Below are positions 19,778 to 27,806 of a DNA stretch of 64,000 nt, in pieces. The position numbers and the translations under genes were made by a program. A model generated the notes under the pieces. The model saw only the letters and a program-made list of their open reading frames with translations. It made no database searches and had not been told where the DNA came from. Origin of the DNA: Gp6-AA40 sp036274155. Its GTDB lineage: Bacteria; Acidobacteriota; Vicinamibacteria; Vicinamibacterales; UBA2999. Numbering within the stretch: position 1 is the stretch's first letter; each line of letters begins with the position of its first letter. Where the stretch lies: NCBI GenBank assembly GCA_036274155.1, contig DASUGH010000183.1:1-64000 (forward strand), given 5' to 3'.

Positions 19778-20844
19778 CCACGGCAGCGGCACGCGGGCGC
19801 TGGGGACGCGATCTGTGGATGGCTGTCTGCCTCACCGTGGCGGGATTGGCGGTCATGTTTGGCCTCTGGATCTGGTTCGCGGGCTGGCCACCGCCGCCGC
19901 CCTTTCTGCTTCGCGATCTGCCGTTTGGCTTCGTGCTCGGCCTGGCGATCGCCCTCCCGGCATTTCGCCTGATGCCGTTCGTCGCGGCGCGCGTCTGGCA
20001 CAGGCACGCGGTGATCCGCTGGCTGGCCATGCTCGGCACGATGCTCGTGTGTGCGGTCGTCGGTACCGCGATCGCGGCGACCGTGCCGATCGTTGTGGGG
20101 ATGCCGCCAGAGACGGCGGTGGTGGTCTTTCGCGAGAACATTCGCGGCACGATTCCGACCACGATCGTCGTGGGCGTGATCATTACGATCGTCGGTTCGG
20201 CGCAGGCGCGCCTCGAGGCGACGGAGCTGGAGCTCCGCACGCAGCAACTCGAGCGGGAGCGCGCCGAGAAGGTAGCCGCCGCGGCGCGGCTGGCGTCTCT
20301 CGCCGCGCGCGTGCAGCCGCATTTCCTGTTCAATACGCTCAACGCCATCTCGGCGCTGATTCGTGACAACCCTGTTCGGGCGGAGCGGACGGTCGAACGA
20401 TTGTCTTCCCTGCTCCGAGCCTCCCTCGACGCGCGTGACGTCATCGCCCTGGATCAGGAGTTGAAGCTGGTCACCGACTACCTGGAGATTCAGCGGACAC
20501 GTCTCGAGGATCGGCTTCGCTACGAGATAGCGATGGCGCCGGACGCTCTTGCGCTGGTGCCTCCCCTGAGTGTCCAGACCCTCGTGGAAAATGCGGTGAC
20601 CCACGTGGCCGGACATCGTCCAGCTGGCGTGACCGTGCGCATCTCAGCCGTCAGGTCAGGAAACGACGTGCACGTCGATGTGTCGGATGACGGCCCCGGC
20701 TTCGACGCCCCGGCAGCGACAGCGGGTCGCGGGCTCGATACGGTACGAAGCCGTCTGCGTGCGATTCACGGTGAGCGGGCGGCGCTCGATTTCGTTCGCG
20801 AGCCCGGCCGTATGACCGTGCGCCTTCGAGTACCGGCTGCATGA
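19774..20844 (+). CDS. LytS-family sensor histidine kinase
   Basis: A 356-residue membrane kinase. Four hydrophobic helices lie in the first 140 residues, followed by a coiled-coil stretch (about 145-170: ARLEATELELRTQQLERERA). The His_kinase domain has the phospho-acceptor in ARVQPHFLFNTLNAI (H183), and the ATPase domain has LVENAVTH and SDDGPGF. There is no obvious sensor domain, so the input may come from a partner such as the upstream co-translated TPR/CxxCH protein. The ATG at 19774 overlaps that gene's stop, and its own stop overlaps the LytTR regulator start (20841-20844). Confidence 0.92.
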   Translation: MTTAAARGRWGRDLWMAVCLTVAGLAVMFGLWIWFAGWPPPPPFLLRDLPFGFVLGLAIALPAFRLMPFVAARVWHRHAVIRWLAMLGTMLVCAVVGTAIAATVPIVVGMPPETAVVVFRENIRGTIPTTIVVGVIITIVGSAQARLEATELELRTQQLERERAEKVAAAARLASLAARVQPHFLFNTLNAISALIRDNPVRAERTVERLSSLLRASLDARDVIALDQELKLVTDYLEIQRTRLEDRLRYEIAMAPDALALVPPLSVQTLVENAVTHVAGHRPAGVTVRISAVRSGNDVHVDVSDDGPGFDAPAATAGRGLDTVRSRLRAIHGERAALDFVREPGRMTVRLRVPAA

Positions 20845-21602
20845 AGGCCTACCTCGTGGACGACGAGCCGCTGGCGGTGAAGCGGTTGCGGCACCTGCTC
20901 GAGCAGACCGGCCGGGTGGAGATCGTCGGCGCGACGACCGATCCCCGTGTTGCCGTGGAAGATGTGCGACGCCTCTCGCCTGACGTGCTGTTCCTGGACA
21001 TCGAAATGCCCGGGGCGTCCGGCTTCGAGATGCTCGATCAGATAGGGTCGCCGGCACCGCTCGTGGTGTTCACGACCGCCTATTCCGAGTACGCACTGGA
21101 GGCGTTCAGGGTCAGCTCGATCGACTATCTGCTGAAACCGATCGAGCAGGTCGAGCTCGAGCGGGCCCTCTCCAAGCTCGAACGGATGCTCGGCGGCGCC
21201 GGCCCGCCGGGGGACCTGAGGCGGGTGCTTCACGAGGTGCGCGAGCTGCTCGCACGTCGCGAGCCGGAGTACCTGCTTCGGATAGCGGCCCGCGTCGGCG
21301 ATCGCACGGAGCTCGTCGACGTGGCAGACATCACGCACTTCCGTGCGAAAGACAAGCTGACGTTCGCCGTCACCACCGCGCGTGAGCATGCGATCGACCT
21401 GAGCATCGCGGAGCTCGAGCAGCGGCTGCCGCCGAGCCGGTGGATCAGGATCCATCGATCGACTCTGCTCAACATCGACGCGGTGAAGGCGCTGCACACC
21501 TGGTTCGGGGGGAAGCTGCTGGTGAAGCTGAGAGACGGCCGGACGGAGCTCCACGTGGCGCGCGAGCGGGCCGCGGACGTCAGGGCGAAGCTCGGTTTGT
21601 GA
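20841..21602 (+). CDS. LytTR-family response regulator
   Basis: A 253-residue response regulator. The receiver domain (1-120) has acidic residues D7-D8-E9, phospho-acceptor D53 in LFLDIEMPG, and the conserved FTTAYSEYALEAF and YLLKPIEQ segments. The C-terminal LytTR DNA-binding domain (about 145-253) includes VADITHFRAKDKLT, WIRIHRSTLLNIDAVKAL and the closing VARERAADVRAKLGL. It is co-translated with the LytS kinase and should be its cognate output. LytTR domains bind paired direct repeats upstream of targets; no such site was identified with certainty here. Confidence 0.93.
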   Translation: MKAYLVDDEPLAVKRLRHLLEQTGRVEIVGATTDPRVAVEDVRRLSPDVLFLDIEMPGASGFEMLDQIGSPAPLVVFTTAYSEYALEAFRVSSIDYLLKPIEQVELERALSKLERMLGGAGPPGDLRRVLHEVRELLARREPEYLLRIAARVGDRTELVDVADITHFRAKDKLTFAVTTAREHAIDLSIAELEQRLPPSRWIRIHRSTLLNIDAVKALHTWFGGKLLVKLRDGRTELHVARERAADVRAKLGL

Positions 21603-21657
21603 CCGTGAGCGCCGGCCCTTGGACGTAGAGACCACATTATGGTAATTTCGTGACTAC

Positions 21658-21936
21658 ATGGAGCCCACGCACAACATCGGCATCCGCGAACTCAAAGCGC
21701 ACCTGAGCGAATGTCTCCGGCGCGTGCAGGCGGGAGAGCTGCTGACGGTCACGGATCGCGGGCGTGCCGTCGCGCTGCTGGCCCCGGTGCAGCGGCGCGC
21801 GAGCCACGATTGGGCTCACGCCATGGTGGCGCGCGGACAGGCGCGCTGGAGCGGCGGAAAGCCCGTTGGATTGGCCGCCCGTGTTCGTGCTCGGGGAAAG
21901 CCGGCCTCCGCCATGGTGATCGAGGATCGCCGGTGA
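21658..21936 (+). CDS. Phd/YefM-type antitoxin
   Basis: A 92-residue protein with the N-terminal pattern IGIRELKAHLSECLRRVQAGE followed by LTVTDRGRAVALLAPV, characteristic of Phd/YefM antitoxins that pair with PIN toxins. The N-terminal half should dimerise and bind the operon promoter, and the C-terminal half (from about residue 55, basic) should wrap the toxin. The start ATG at 21658 follows AT-rich sequence that could hold the promoter: TTGGAC at 21619 and TAATTT at 21643, 18 bp apart. The stop overlaps the toxin start as GTGA. Autoregulation is expected from the family. Confidence 0.85.
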   Translation: MEPTHNIGIRELKAHLSECLRRVQAGELLTVTDRGRAVALLAPVQRRASHDWAHAMVARGQARWSGGKPVGLAARVRARGKPASAMVIEDRR

Positions 21937-22346
21937 CGGTGTATCTCGACACGAGCGATCTGGTGAAACTGTATGTCGACGAGTCTGGTTCCGTAGAGGT
22001 ACAAGCACTTGTCGATCGGGCCGACGTCGTCGCCACGTCGGTCATTGCGTACGCAGAGACGCGCGCCACGTTTGCCCGGCGCCGGCGCGAGCGGCTGATG
22101 ACCACTTCGGAGGCAAGGGCAGCTGTCCGCCAGCTCGACGCGGACTGGCCGCGATTCATGGTCATTGTCTGCGACGGCGATCTGGCGCGCTCGGCGGGGC
22201 GCCTTGCCGATGCGCACGGCATCCGCGGCGCCGACGCCGTGCACCTCGCGTCGTTCGAGGAACTGGTCGCTCGCTGCGACGACGAGGAGCTGCGTTTCTC
22301 CAGCGCCGACGACAAGCTCACGCGGGCGGCACGCGCTCTCGGCTGA
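21933..22346 (+). CDS. PIN-domain toxin, VapC-like
   Basis: A 137-residue PIN-domain ribonuclease, the toxin of the pair. The conserved acidic residues are visible: D6 in VYLDTSDLVK, E42 in AYAETRA, D101 in RGADAVHLA and an acidic pair near D126 in SSADDKL. VapC-type toxins cleave tRNA or rRNA and stop growth when unneutralised; the exact target cannot be predicted. The GTG start at 21933 overlaps the antitoxin stop (GTGA), so production is coupled to the antitoxin. Length and motif spacing are normal, so it is probably functional. Confidence 0.88.
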   Translation: MTVYLDTSDLVKLYVDESGSVEVQALVDRADVVATSVIAYAETRATFARRRRERLMTTSEARAAVRQLDADWPRFMVIVCDGDLARSAGRLADAHGIRGADAVHLASFEELVARCDDEELRFSSADDKLTRAARALG

Positions 22347-22523
22347 GCCTTCTGCTGCCGAATCCTTCAGCGTTCTCCCGGACAACCGAACGACTGCCGC
22401 GTCGATGTTGAATCGGACGCGCATCTATGCGAGGCTTCCTCCTCCTCTCGGCGGTCGGCGATCCTCAGGCAGGAACGCAGCTGTGGGATGTGCGTTCAGC
22501 CCTTGCGGTGTGCGGGGTCTGTG

Positions 22524-25472
22524 ATGGGCATTTCGAAACGACCGTGGACATGGGTCGCCCTGACCCTGTCCTTCCTGTTCACCCTTGGCAGTGCGATCGT
22601 CGACGCGCAGATCGCGACGGCGACGATCACCGGCAGCGTCCGCGACGAGACCGGCGGTGCGCTTCCCGGTGTCACGGTGACCGTCAGGAGAGCCGCCACG
22701 GGTGCGACACGTACCGCCATCACCGATGCGCAGGGGCGATACCAGATTGCCGCTCTCGAGCCGGGTGAGTACGACATCCGCGCCGAGCTCAAGAGCTACA
22801 AGGCGGTGCTGCGGACCGGTGTCGTCCTGACCGTCGGCGGCACCACCGAGACCGATCTGGCACTGGCGCTCGGCGCCGTCACCGAGGAAGTGACGGTACG
22901 AGCCGAGACGCCGCTCATCGAGCCGTCGCGGCTGGATCTCAGCCGCGTGGTGACGGCGACCGAGATCGAGTCGCTGCCGATCAGCGGCCGCAACTTCGTG
23001 GATTTCGTCAAGCTGTCGAGCGGCGTCGCCGTCGGGCGCGAGAACGTGGGCGGCGGCGCGTTCAAGGAACCGGATGTCGGCGTCGGGTCCGCGGCTGCTC
23101 CGCGACTGTCGTTTGCCGGCCAGTCCGAGCTTTACACGATGGTGCAGGTGGATGGCGCCGACAACGTGCAGACGTTCACAGGTCTGCCCAGGGCGACGCC
23201 CTCACAGGAGGCGGCCCAGGAGTTCCGCGTGCTGAACTCCACCTATCTCGCGGAATACGGCCGCTCGCTCGGCGGCTTCGTCAACATCGTCACGAAGTCG
23301 GGCGGCAACCGGACGAGTGGCTCCGCCTACTACTTCGGCATGAACGACGCGCTCAACGCGCGGTCGGTGCTGAACACGCCCGACGCCGACAGGCTGAGTC
23401 AGAACCAGTTCGGCATGACGTTCGGCGCGCCGATTCTGGCGAACCGGCTGTTCTTCTTCGGCAACTACGAAGGGCAGGTGCGCGAGCAGTCGAACCGCTT
23501 CTCGCGCGTCGTCCTCGACAATCTTGCGACGCTCAATACGGTGCGCCAGCAGTTCGGCCTGCAGCCTGAGACGACCGACCAGGTTCAGGAGAACCACTAC
23601 AACTCGTTCATGGCGAAGCTCGACTTCCGGCGCTCGAACCACACGCTCTCCACCCGCATCAACTACCTGCGCTCGGACACCGACAACTTCCTGGGCGGCG
23701 GCGGCCGTGCGTCGCCGACGTCCAGCACCTCACGTGACAACATCACGAACGACTTTGCGGGCGTCGTGACCGGCGTGTCGGTACTCTCGCCAACGCTGGT
23801 GAACGAGGCTCGCTTTCAGGGCGCCTATCGCAGCTTCGATTTCCCGTCGGTGCTGAAGGAACCGGCGCTCGAGATTTCGAACCTCATCATCATGGGGAAG
23901 AGCACGTCGGACGTCGATTTCTACAGTGAACGCCGCTTCCAGTTTTCGGACAGCCTGACCCGGACTGGTGGTTCGCATCAGCTGAAGGCCGGCGCCGACG
24001 TGAACTTCCTGCGCGACCATTCCGAGCTGCACGCGTTCTTCCCGGCGCGCATCATCTTCCCGTCGCTCGCGGCGTTTCAAACGTTCACGCCGGTCGTGTT
24101 CTGGTGGCCGTACCTCAAGTCCGCGTCCGTGTATCCCGGAATCGACACGTCGTGGACCTCTGACTCGCCCTCACCGGAATGGACCGAGGCGACGAAATGG
24201 TCGATGAACTACAGCTCGTACGGCTTCTACGTGCAGGATCAATGGAAGGCGGCGTCGCAGCTGTCGCTGACGTACGGGCTCCGCTACGACGTCGAGTTCC
24301 ACCCGGGCGACTACATCCTCGAGCGCGACACCAACAACTTCCAGCCTCGTGTCGGCGCGGCGTGGGCGTACAGCAACTCCGGTGTAGTCCGCGCCGGGTA
24401 CGGCCTGTTCAACGACCGTCTCGCGAGCAGCATCGGGCAGCTCTTTCACGCATCGTATAACTCGAGCGCCGGCTCGCTGCCGAATGCACGGCTGCTGTTT
24501 CCGACAATCGCTCCGCTCGATCCGCCGTTTCAGCAGCGCACGGTCGCCGGTCCGCCGGCCCGGGATGCGGCCATCACCTTCCTGACGACCGGCCAGGTGC
24601 CGACGACCAGCAGCATCGGGCTGGCCGATACGCTCGACGGCGCCATCCGGACGCCGTACAGCCATCAAGCAAGCCTGCAGGTGTCGCAGGAGGTCGCCCG
24701 CGGGATCGCCGTGTCGGCGGGTTACCTGTTTCTCGGCGCCCGCGATGTGCTCGGTCACACCGGAAACCTGAACGCGATTCAGACAGGCGTTCTGCCTTCG
24801 GGCAAGCCGTCGTTCGTGGGCGGACGGCAGTTTCCCGAAGTGGGCGACATGTTCGTGCAGACCAATACCGGCCGCTCGAACTATCACGGCATGACGCTGG
24901 AGGTGGAGCGCCGCTTCGACGGCCGCATCGGTCTGCACGGCAGCTACACGCTGTCGAAAGTGCGCACGAACGTCGATTCGCTCGCCAACCTCGCCGACAT
25001 CCCCGAGGGCCTCGACATCGACAGCGAGATGGCCCTGTCGCGGCAGGACGTTCGCCATCGGTTCACGGTGAGCGCGCTCGGCCAGGTGCCCGGCGCTGTC
25101 CGCGTGAGCGGACTGCTGTCGCTCGAGAGCGGCCGGCCGTTCAACATCTTCGCCGGCCGTGACGCCAACGGCGACGGCAATCCGAACTCCGATCGCCCCA
25201 GCCTCATCGAGCGCAACATCTACCAGGGCCCCAGCTATGCCAGTCTCGACCTGCGGGTGAGCCGCGAGTTCGCTCTCACCAACGGCGCGCGCGTCGAGCT
25301 GCTGGTCGACTTGTTCAATGTCTTCAACAGAGACAACGTGAAGGACATCAATACAGTGTGGGGAAGCCTCGACTACCCGGGGACTCTGCCGGCGCCGGAG
25401 CTCGGGTTCGGCACGCCGCGCGACGTGTTCAACCCGTACCAGACGCAGTTCGCGGCGCGCTTCAAGTTCTAG
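22524..25472 (+). CDS. Oar-like TonB-dependent outer-membrane receptor with carboxypeptidase-regulatory domain
   Basis: A 982-residue outer-membrane protein. A signal peptide ends near VDAQIA. Residues about 30-115 form a carboxypeptidase regulatory-like (CarboxypepD_reg) beta-sandwich (ITGSVRDETGGALPGVTVTV, GRYQIAALEPGEYDI). A plug domain follows (ATEIESLPISGRNFVDFVKL), then a beta-barrel ending in QTQFAARFKF with a C-terminal Phe. This architecture is the Oar-like family abundant in Acidobacteria, presumed to import large glycans or peptides or to act in adhesion. The start ATG at 22524 is chosen as it gives a compact signal peptide. A short tandem repeat begins right after the stop. Confidence 0.93.
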   Translation: MGISKRPWTWVALTLSFLFTLGSAIVDAQIATATITGSVRDETGGALPGVTVTVRRAATGATRTAITDAQGRYQIAALEPGEYDIRAELKSYKAVLRTGVVLTVGGTTETDLALALGAVTEEVTVRAETPLIEPSRLDLSRVVTATEIESLPISGRNFVDFVKLSSGVAVGRENVGGGAFKEPDVGVGSAAAPRLSFAGQSELYTMVQVDGADNVQTFTGLPRATPSQEAAQEFRVLNSTYLAEYGRSLGGFVNIVTKSGGNRTSGSAYYFGMNDALNARSVLNTPDADRLSQNQFGMTFGAPILANRLFFFGNYEGQVREQSNRFSRVVLDNLATLNTVRQQFGLQPETTDQVQENHYNSFMAKLDFRRSNHTLSTRINYLRSDTDNFLGGGGRASPTSSTSRDNITNDFAGVVTGVSVLSPTLVNEARFQGAYRSFDFPSVLKEPALEISNLIIMGKSTSDVDFYSERRFQFSDSLTRTGGSHQLKAGADVNFLRDHSELHAFFPARIIFPSLAAFQTFTPVVFWWPYLKSASVYPGIDTSWTSDSPSPEWTEATKWSMNYSSYGFYVQDQWKAASQLSLTYGLRYDVEFHPGDYILERDTNNFQPRVGAAWAYSNSGVVRAGYGLFNDRLASSIGQLFHASYNSSAGSLPNARLLFPTIAPLDPPFQQRTVAGPPARDAAITFLTTGQVPTTSSIGLADTLDGAIRTPYSHQASLQVSQEVARGIAVSAGYLFLGARDVLGHTGNLNAIQTGVLPSGKPSFVGGRQFPEVGDMFVQTNTGRSNYHGMTLEVERRFDGRIGLHGSYTLSKVRTNVDSLANLADIPEGLDIDSEMALSRQDVRHRFTVSALGQVPGAVRVSGLLSLESGRPFNIFAGRDANGDGNPNSDRPSLIERNIYQGPSYASLDLRVSREFALTNGARVELLVDLFNVFNRDNVKDINTVWGSLDYPGTLPAPELGFGTPRDVFNPYQTQFAARFKF

Positions 25473-25560
25473 GCGGAGGCACAGAGGAGGTCGGCCCCCA
25501 GAGGCACAGAGGATTGGCCACAGAGGCACAGAGGCACAGAGGTACAGAGGTACAGAACAT
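25473..25560. repeat. CACAGAGG 8-bp direct repeats
   Basis: Directly after the stop of the TonB-dependent receptor gene, repeats of CACAGAGG occur in a scattered, partly tandem array. Five in-phase units lie at 25519-25558, the last two as TACAGAGG and TACAGAAC, and looser copies run from 25477. The array sits in the 104-bp gap before the DUF763 gene. No inverted partner is present nearby. Confidence 0.75.
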
Positions 25561-25576
25561 CGTGTGAGAATGAGAT

Positions 25577-26833
25577 GTGAAGCGCTCTGGTGTCGCTGAC
25601 CTCCCGCTGCACGGCGGCCGCGTGCCCCAGTGGCTCGCGACGCGGATGGTCACGCTTGGCACTGCGATCACCGAGAGCGTGCTCTACCACTATGGTCAGG
25701 GCGCCTTTCTCTCCCGACTGAGCGATCCGTTCTGGTTCCAGGCTCTTGGGTCGGTCATGGGCATGGACTGGCACTCCTCGGGCATCACGACGTCGGTGAT
25801 GGGGGCGCTCAAACGGGGCCTCAATCCAAAGGCGCACGAGCTTGGCATTTATGTGTGCGGCGGCCGCGGCAGGCATTCGCGGCAGACGCCATTCGAGTTG
25901 CGTGACGCCGCCAACCGCATCGGTCTCGACGGCGAAGCGCTCGTTCGCACGAGCCGGCTGACCGCGCGCATCGACAACAACGCCATCGCCGACGGTTTTC
26001 AGATCTACCTGCACTCGTTCGTCCTGACTTCCGGCGGGGAGTGGGCGGTCGTGCAGCAGGGCATGAACGAAGCGAATCGGACCGCCCGCCGCTACCACTG
26101 GCATTCGGCGGCGGTTCGCGATTTCACCGCCGATCCGCACACCGCCATCGTCGGTCATCACGCCGGGACGATTACCAACCTCGTGGACAGCCGGGCGCTG
26201 CCGGCACAGCAGGCGTTGCTGGCTATCGCGCACACCGACCCTGCCAGGACGCTGGCCGACGCTCGTCGTCTGGTGATGCCGCCACGGCACGACGTTCGTG
26301 CGGCCGACGTCGACGAAAAGCGTCTCGGTGCCGTCCTGGCCCTTGCGCACGAGCGCGAGCTTCGCGACTTCGCGTCATTCCTCCTGCTCGAGCAGCTCGG
26401 GCCGCGCACGCTCCAGTCGCTGGCGCTCATCGCCGAAGTGGTGCACGGCACGCCCGCCCGGTTCGAGGATCCGGCGCGCTTCTCGTTCGCTCACGGAGGA
26501 AAAGACGGCCACCCTTTCCCGGTGCCGCTGTCGGTCTACGACGAGTCGATCGCCGTGCTCAGACGCGCGCTGGAGGCGGCGAAGCTCGGGCGCGCGGACA
26601 AGCTGCATGGCATGGCGCGTCTCGACGCCTTCACGCGAATGATCGAAGGAAGTCGCAGTCCCGAAGCCGATGTGGCTGCCGCCATCGCGCACGAGCGGGT
26701 GACGTCTGCACAGCACGGTGGTCGCTCCGTGTTCGACGATCGCGCTTCCGGGGCACGGGTGCAACGGCCGCGCCGCGGTCAGCTCGACTTGTCGTTCGAC
26801 GTCGATGATCCTGGAGTGGTCGATTCGCGGTGA
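25577..26833 (+). CDS. DUF763 domain protein
   Basis: A 418-residue protein beginning KRSGVADLPLHGGRVPQW, the recognisable N-terminus of the DUF763 family. Further conserved-looking segments are YVCGGRGRHSRQTP, SRLTARIDNNAIADGFQIYLHSF, WAVVQQGMNE and GHHAGTITNLV. The family is known in archaea and scattered bacteria and has no established function; the many His, Asp and Glu in the centre are compatible with an enzyme. The start is a GTG at 25577. No neighbour suggests a pathway: it lies between a receptor gene and the convergent pectin-degradation genes. Confidence 0.8.
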   Translation: MKRSGVADLPLHGGRVPQWLATRMVTLGTAITESVLYHYGQGAFLSRLSDPFWFQALGSVMGMDWHSSGITTSVMGALKRGLNPKAHELGIYVCGGRGRHSRQTPFELRDAANRIGLDGEALVRTSRLTARIDNNAIADGFQIYLHSFVLTSGGEWAVVQQGMNEANRTARRYHWHSAAVRDFTADPHTAIVGHHAGTITNLVDSRALPAQQALLAIAHTDPARTLADARRLVMPPRHDVRAADVDEKRLGAVLALAHERELRDFASFLLLEQLGPRTLQSLALIAEVVHGTPARFEDPARFSFAHGGKDGHPFPVPLSVYDESIAVLRRALEAAKLGRADKLHGMARLDAFTRMIEGSRSPEADVAAAIAHERVTSAQHGGRSVFDDRASGARVQRPRRGQLDLSFDVDDPGVVDSR

Positions 26834-26858
26834 GGCGCAACCCGGCGAACGGCGCTCT

Positions 26859-27794
26859 TCACTTCTCCCTGACGATTCCGCGCCCTCGCAGCCAGTTGGC
26901 AAGGAGCGTCGACCACTCCGACAGCGCCGCGTCGTCGTTGGCGAGGCCGACGCCGTGCGCCCCCTTCTCGAAGATGTGCATCTCTGCTGGTATCGAGGCA
27001 CGCCTGAGCGCCAGGTAGTACTGAACGCTGTTCTCCGGAGGCACCGTCGTGTCGGCGTTGGTGTGAAAGAGGAATGTGGGTGGTGTCTCTTTCGTCACGG
27101 CCCGTTCGCCCGACAGCTGTCCGGCGAGTGCGGCGTCAGGGTTGGCGCCCAGAAGGGCAGTCTTCGAGCCCTGATGCGTCCACGGCTCGGTCATCGAGAT
27201 CACCGGATATCCGAGCACGGCGAAATCCGGGCGGCTGCTCACGCGATCGATCGGATCAGCGGCGCCCGCTTTCCCGCCGTCCGACATCGTGCTCGCGGTC
27301 ATCGCCAGGTGGCCGCCAGCCGAGAAGCCCATGATGCCGATGCGACCGGGATCGAGGCTCCATGACGCGCCGCGGGCGCGCACCAGCCGGATGGCTCTCT
27401 GCACGTCGCCGAGCTCCACCGGATGGTGGTAGCGCGGACCGAGGCGCGAACGGAGGACGAACGCCGCCAGCCCGAGAGAGTTGAGGAAGCTGGCGACCTG
27501 CCGCCCTTCGTGATTGGCTGCGAGTCGCACGTATCCGCCGCCGGGACAGACGATCACGGCCGGCGTATTCGCTGCCATCGTCCGCGGCAGAAACACGGTG
27601 AGGGCGGGGATGTCGCTCTCGTCGGTGCCGAGCGCACCTGGAGCAGCGCCGGCCCACAGCGGAATCACCTGCCCGTCCTGAATGGGGATCGGTGTCTGCT
27701 GCGCCCCGCCCGGTTCCGTGAGAGGGCCGGCGAGGATCAGCCCGGCGACCATCCCCACGAGCATCAGTTCCCGTTGCGTCATCTCCATATCCAC
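26859..27794 (-). CDS. Secreted alpha/beta-hydrolase esterase (acetyl-xylan/pectin-esterase-like)
   Basis: A 311-residue exported hydrolase (hydrophobic signal 11-23). The oxyanion segment is CPGGGY (83-88), the nucleophile elbow is IMGFSAGGH with S158, the acid is likely D248 in HTNADTTVP, and the His is H280 in EKGAHGVGL. The layout matches BD-FAE / acetyl-xylan-esterase-like enzymes that remove acetyl groups from plant polysaccharides. It follows the GH28 gene by 12 bp on the same strand, so an esterase acting on pectin or its fragments is a sensible reading. The precise ester is not known. Confidence 0.85.
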   Translation of the reverse strand: MDMEMTQRELMLVGMVAGLILAGPLTEPGGAQQTPIPIQDGQVIPLWAGAAPGALGTDESDIPALTVFLPRTMAANTPAVIVCPGGGYVRLAANHEGRQVASFLNSLGLAAFVLRSRLGPRYHHPVELGDVQRAIRLVRARGASWSLDPGRIGIMGFSAGGHLAMTASTMSDGGKAGAADPIDRVSSRPDFAVLGYPVISMTEPWTHQGSKTALLGANPDAALAGQLSGERAVTKETPPTFLFHTNADTTVPPENSVQYYLALRRASIPAEMHIFEKGAHGVGLANDDAALSEWSTLLANWLRGRGIVREK

Positions 27795-27806
27795 ATATCC
27801 GGCGGC

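Noticed and set aside
24171..25529. 452-codon frame opposite the TonB-dependent receptor
   Set aside because: Shadow of a clear receptor gene; rich in Arg/His/Val without motifs.
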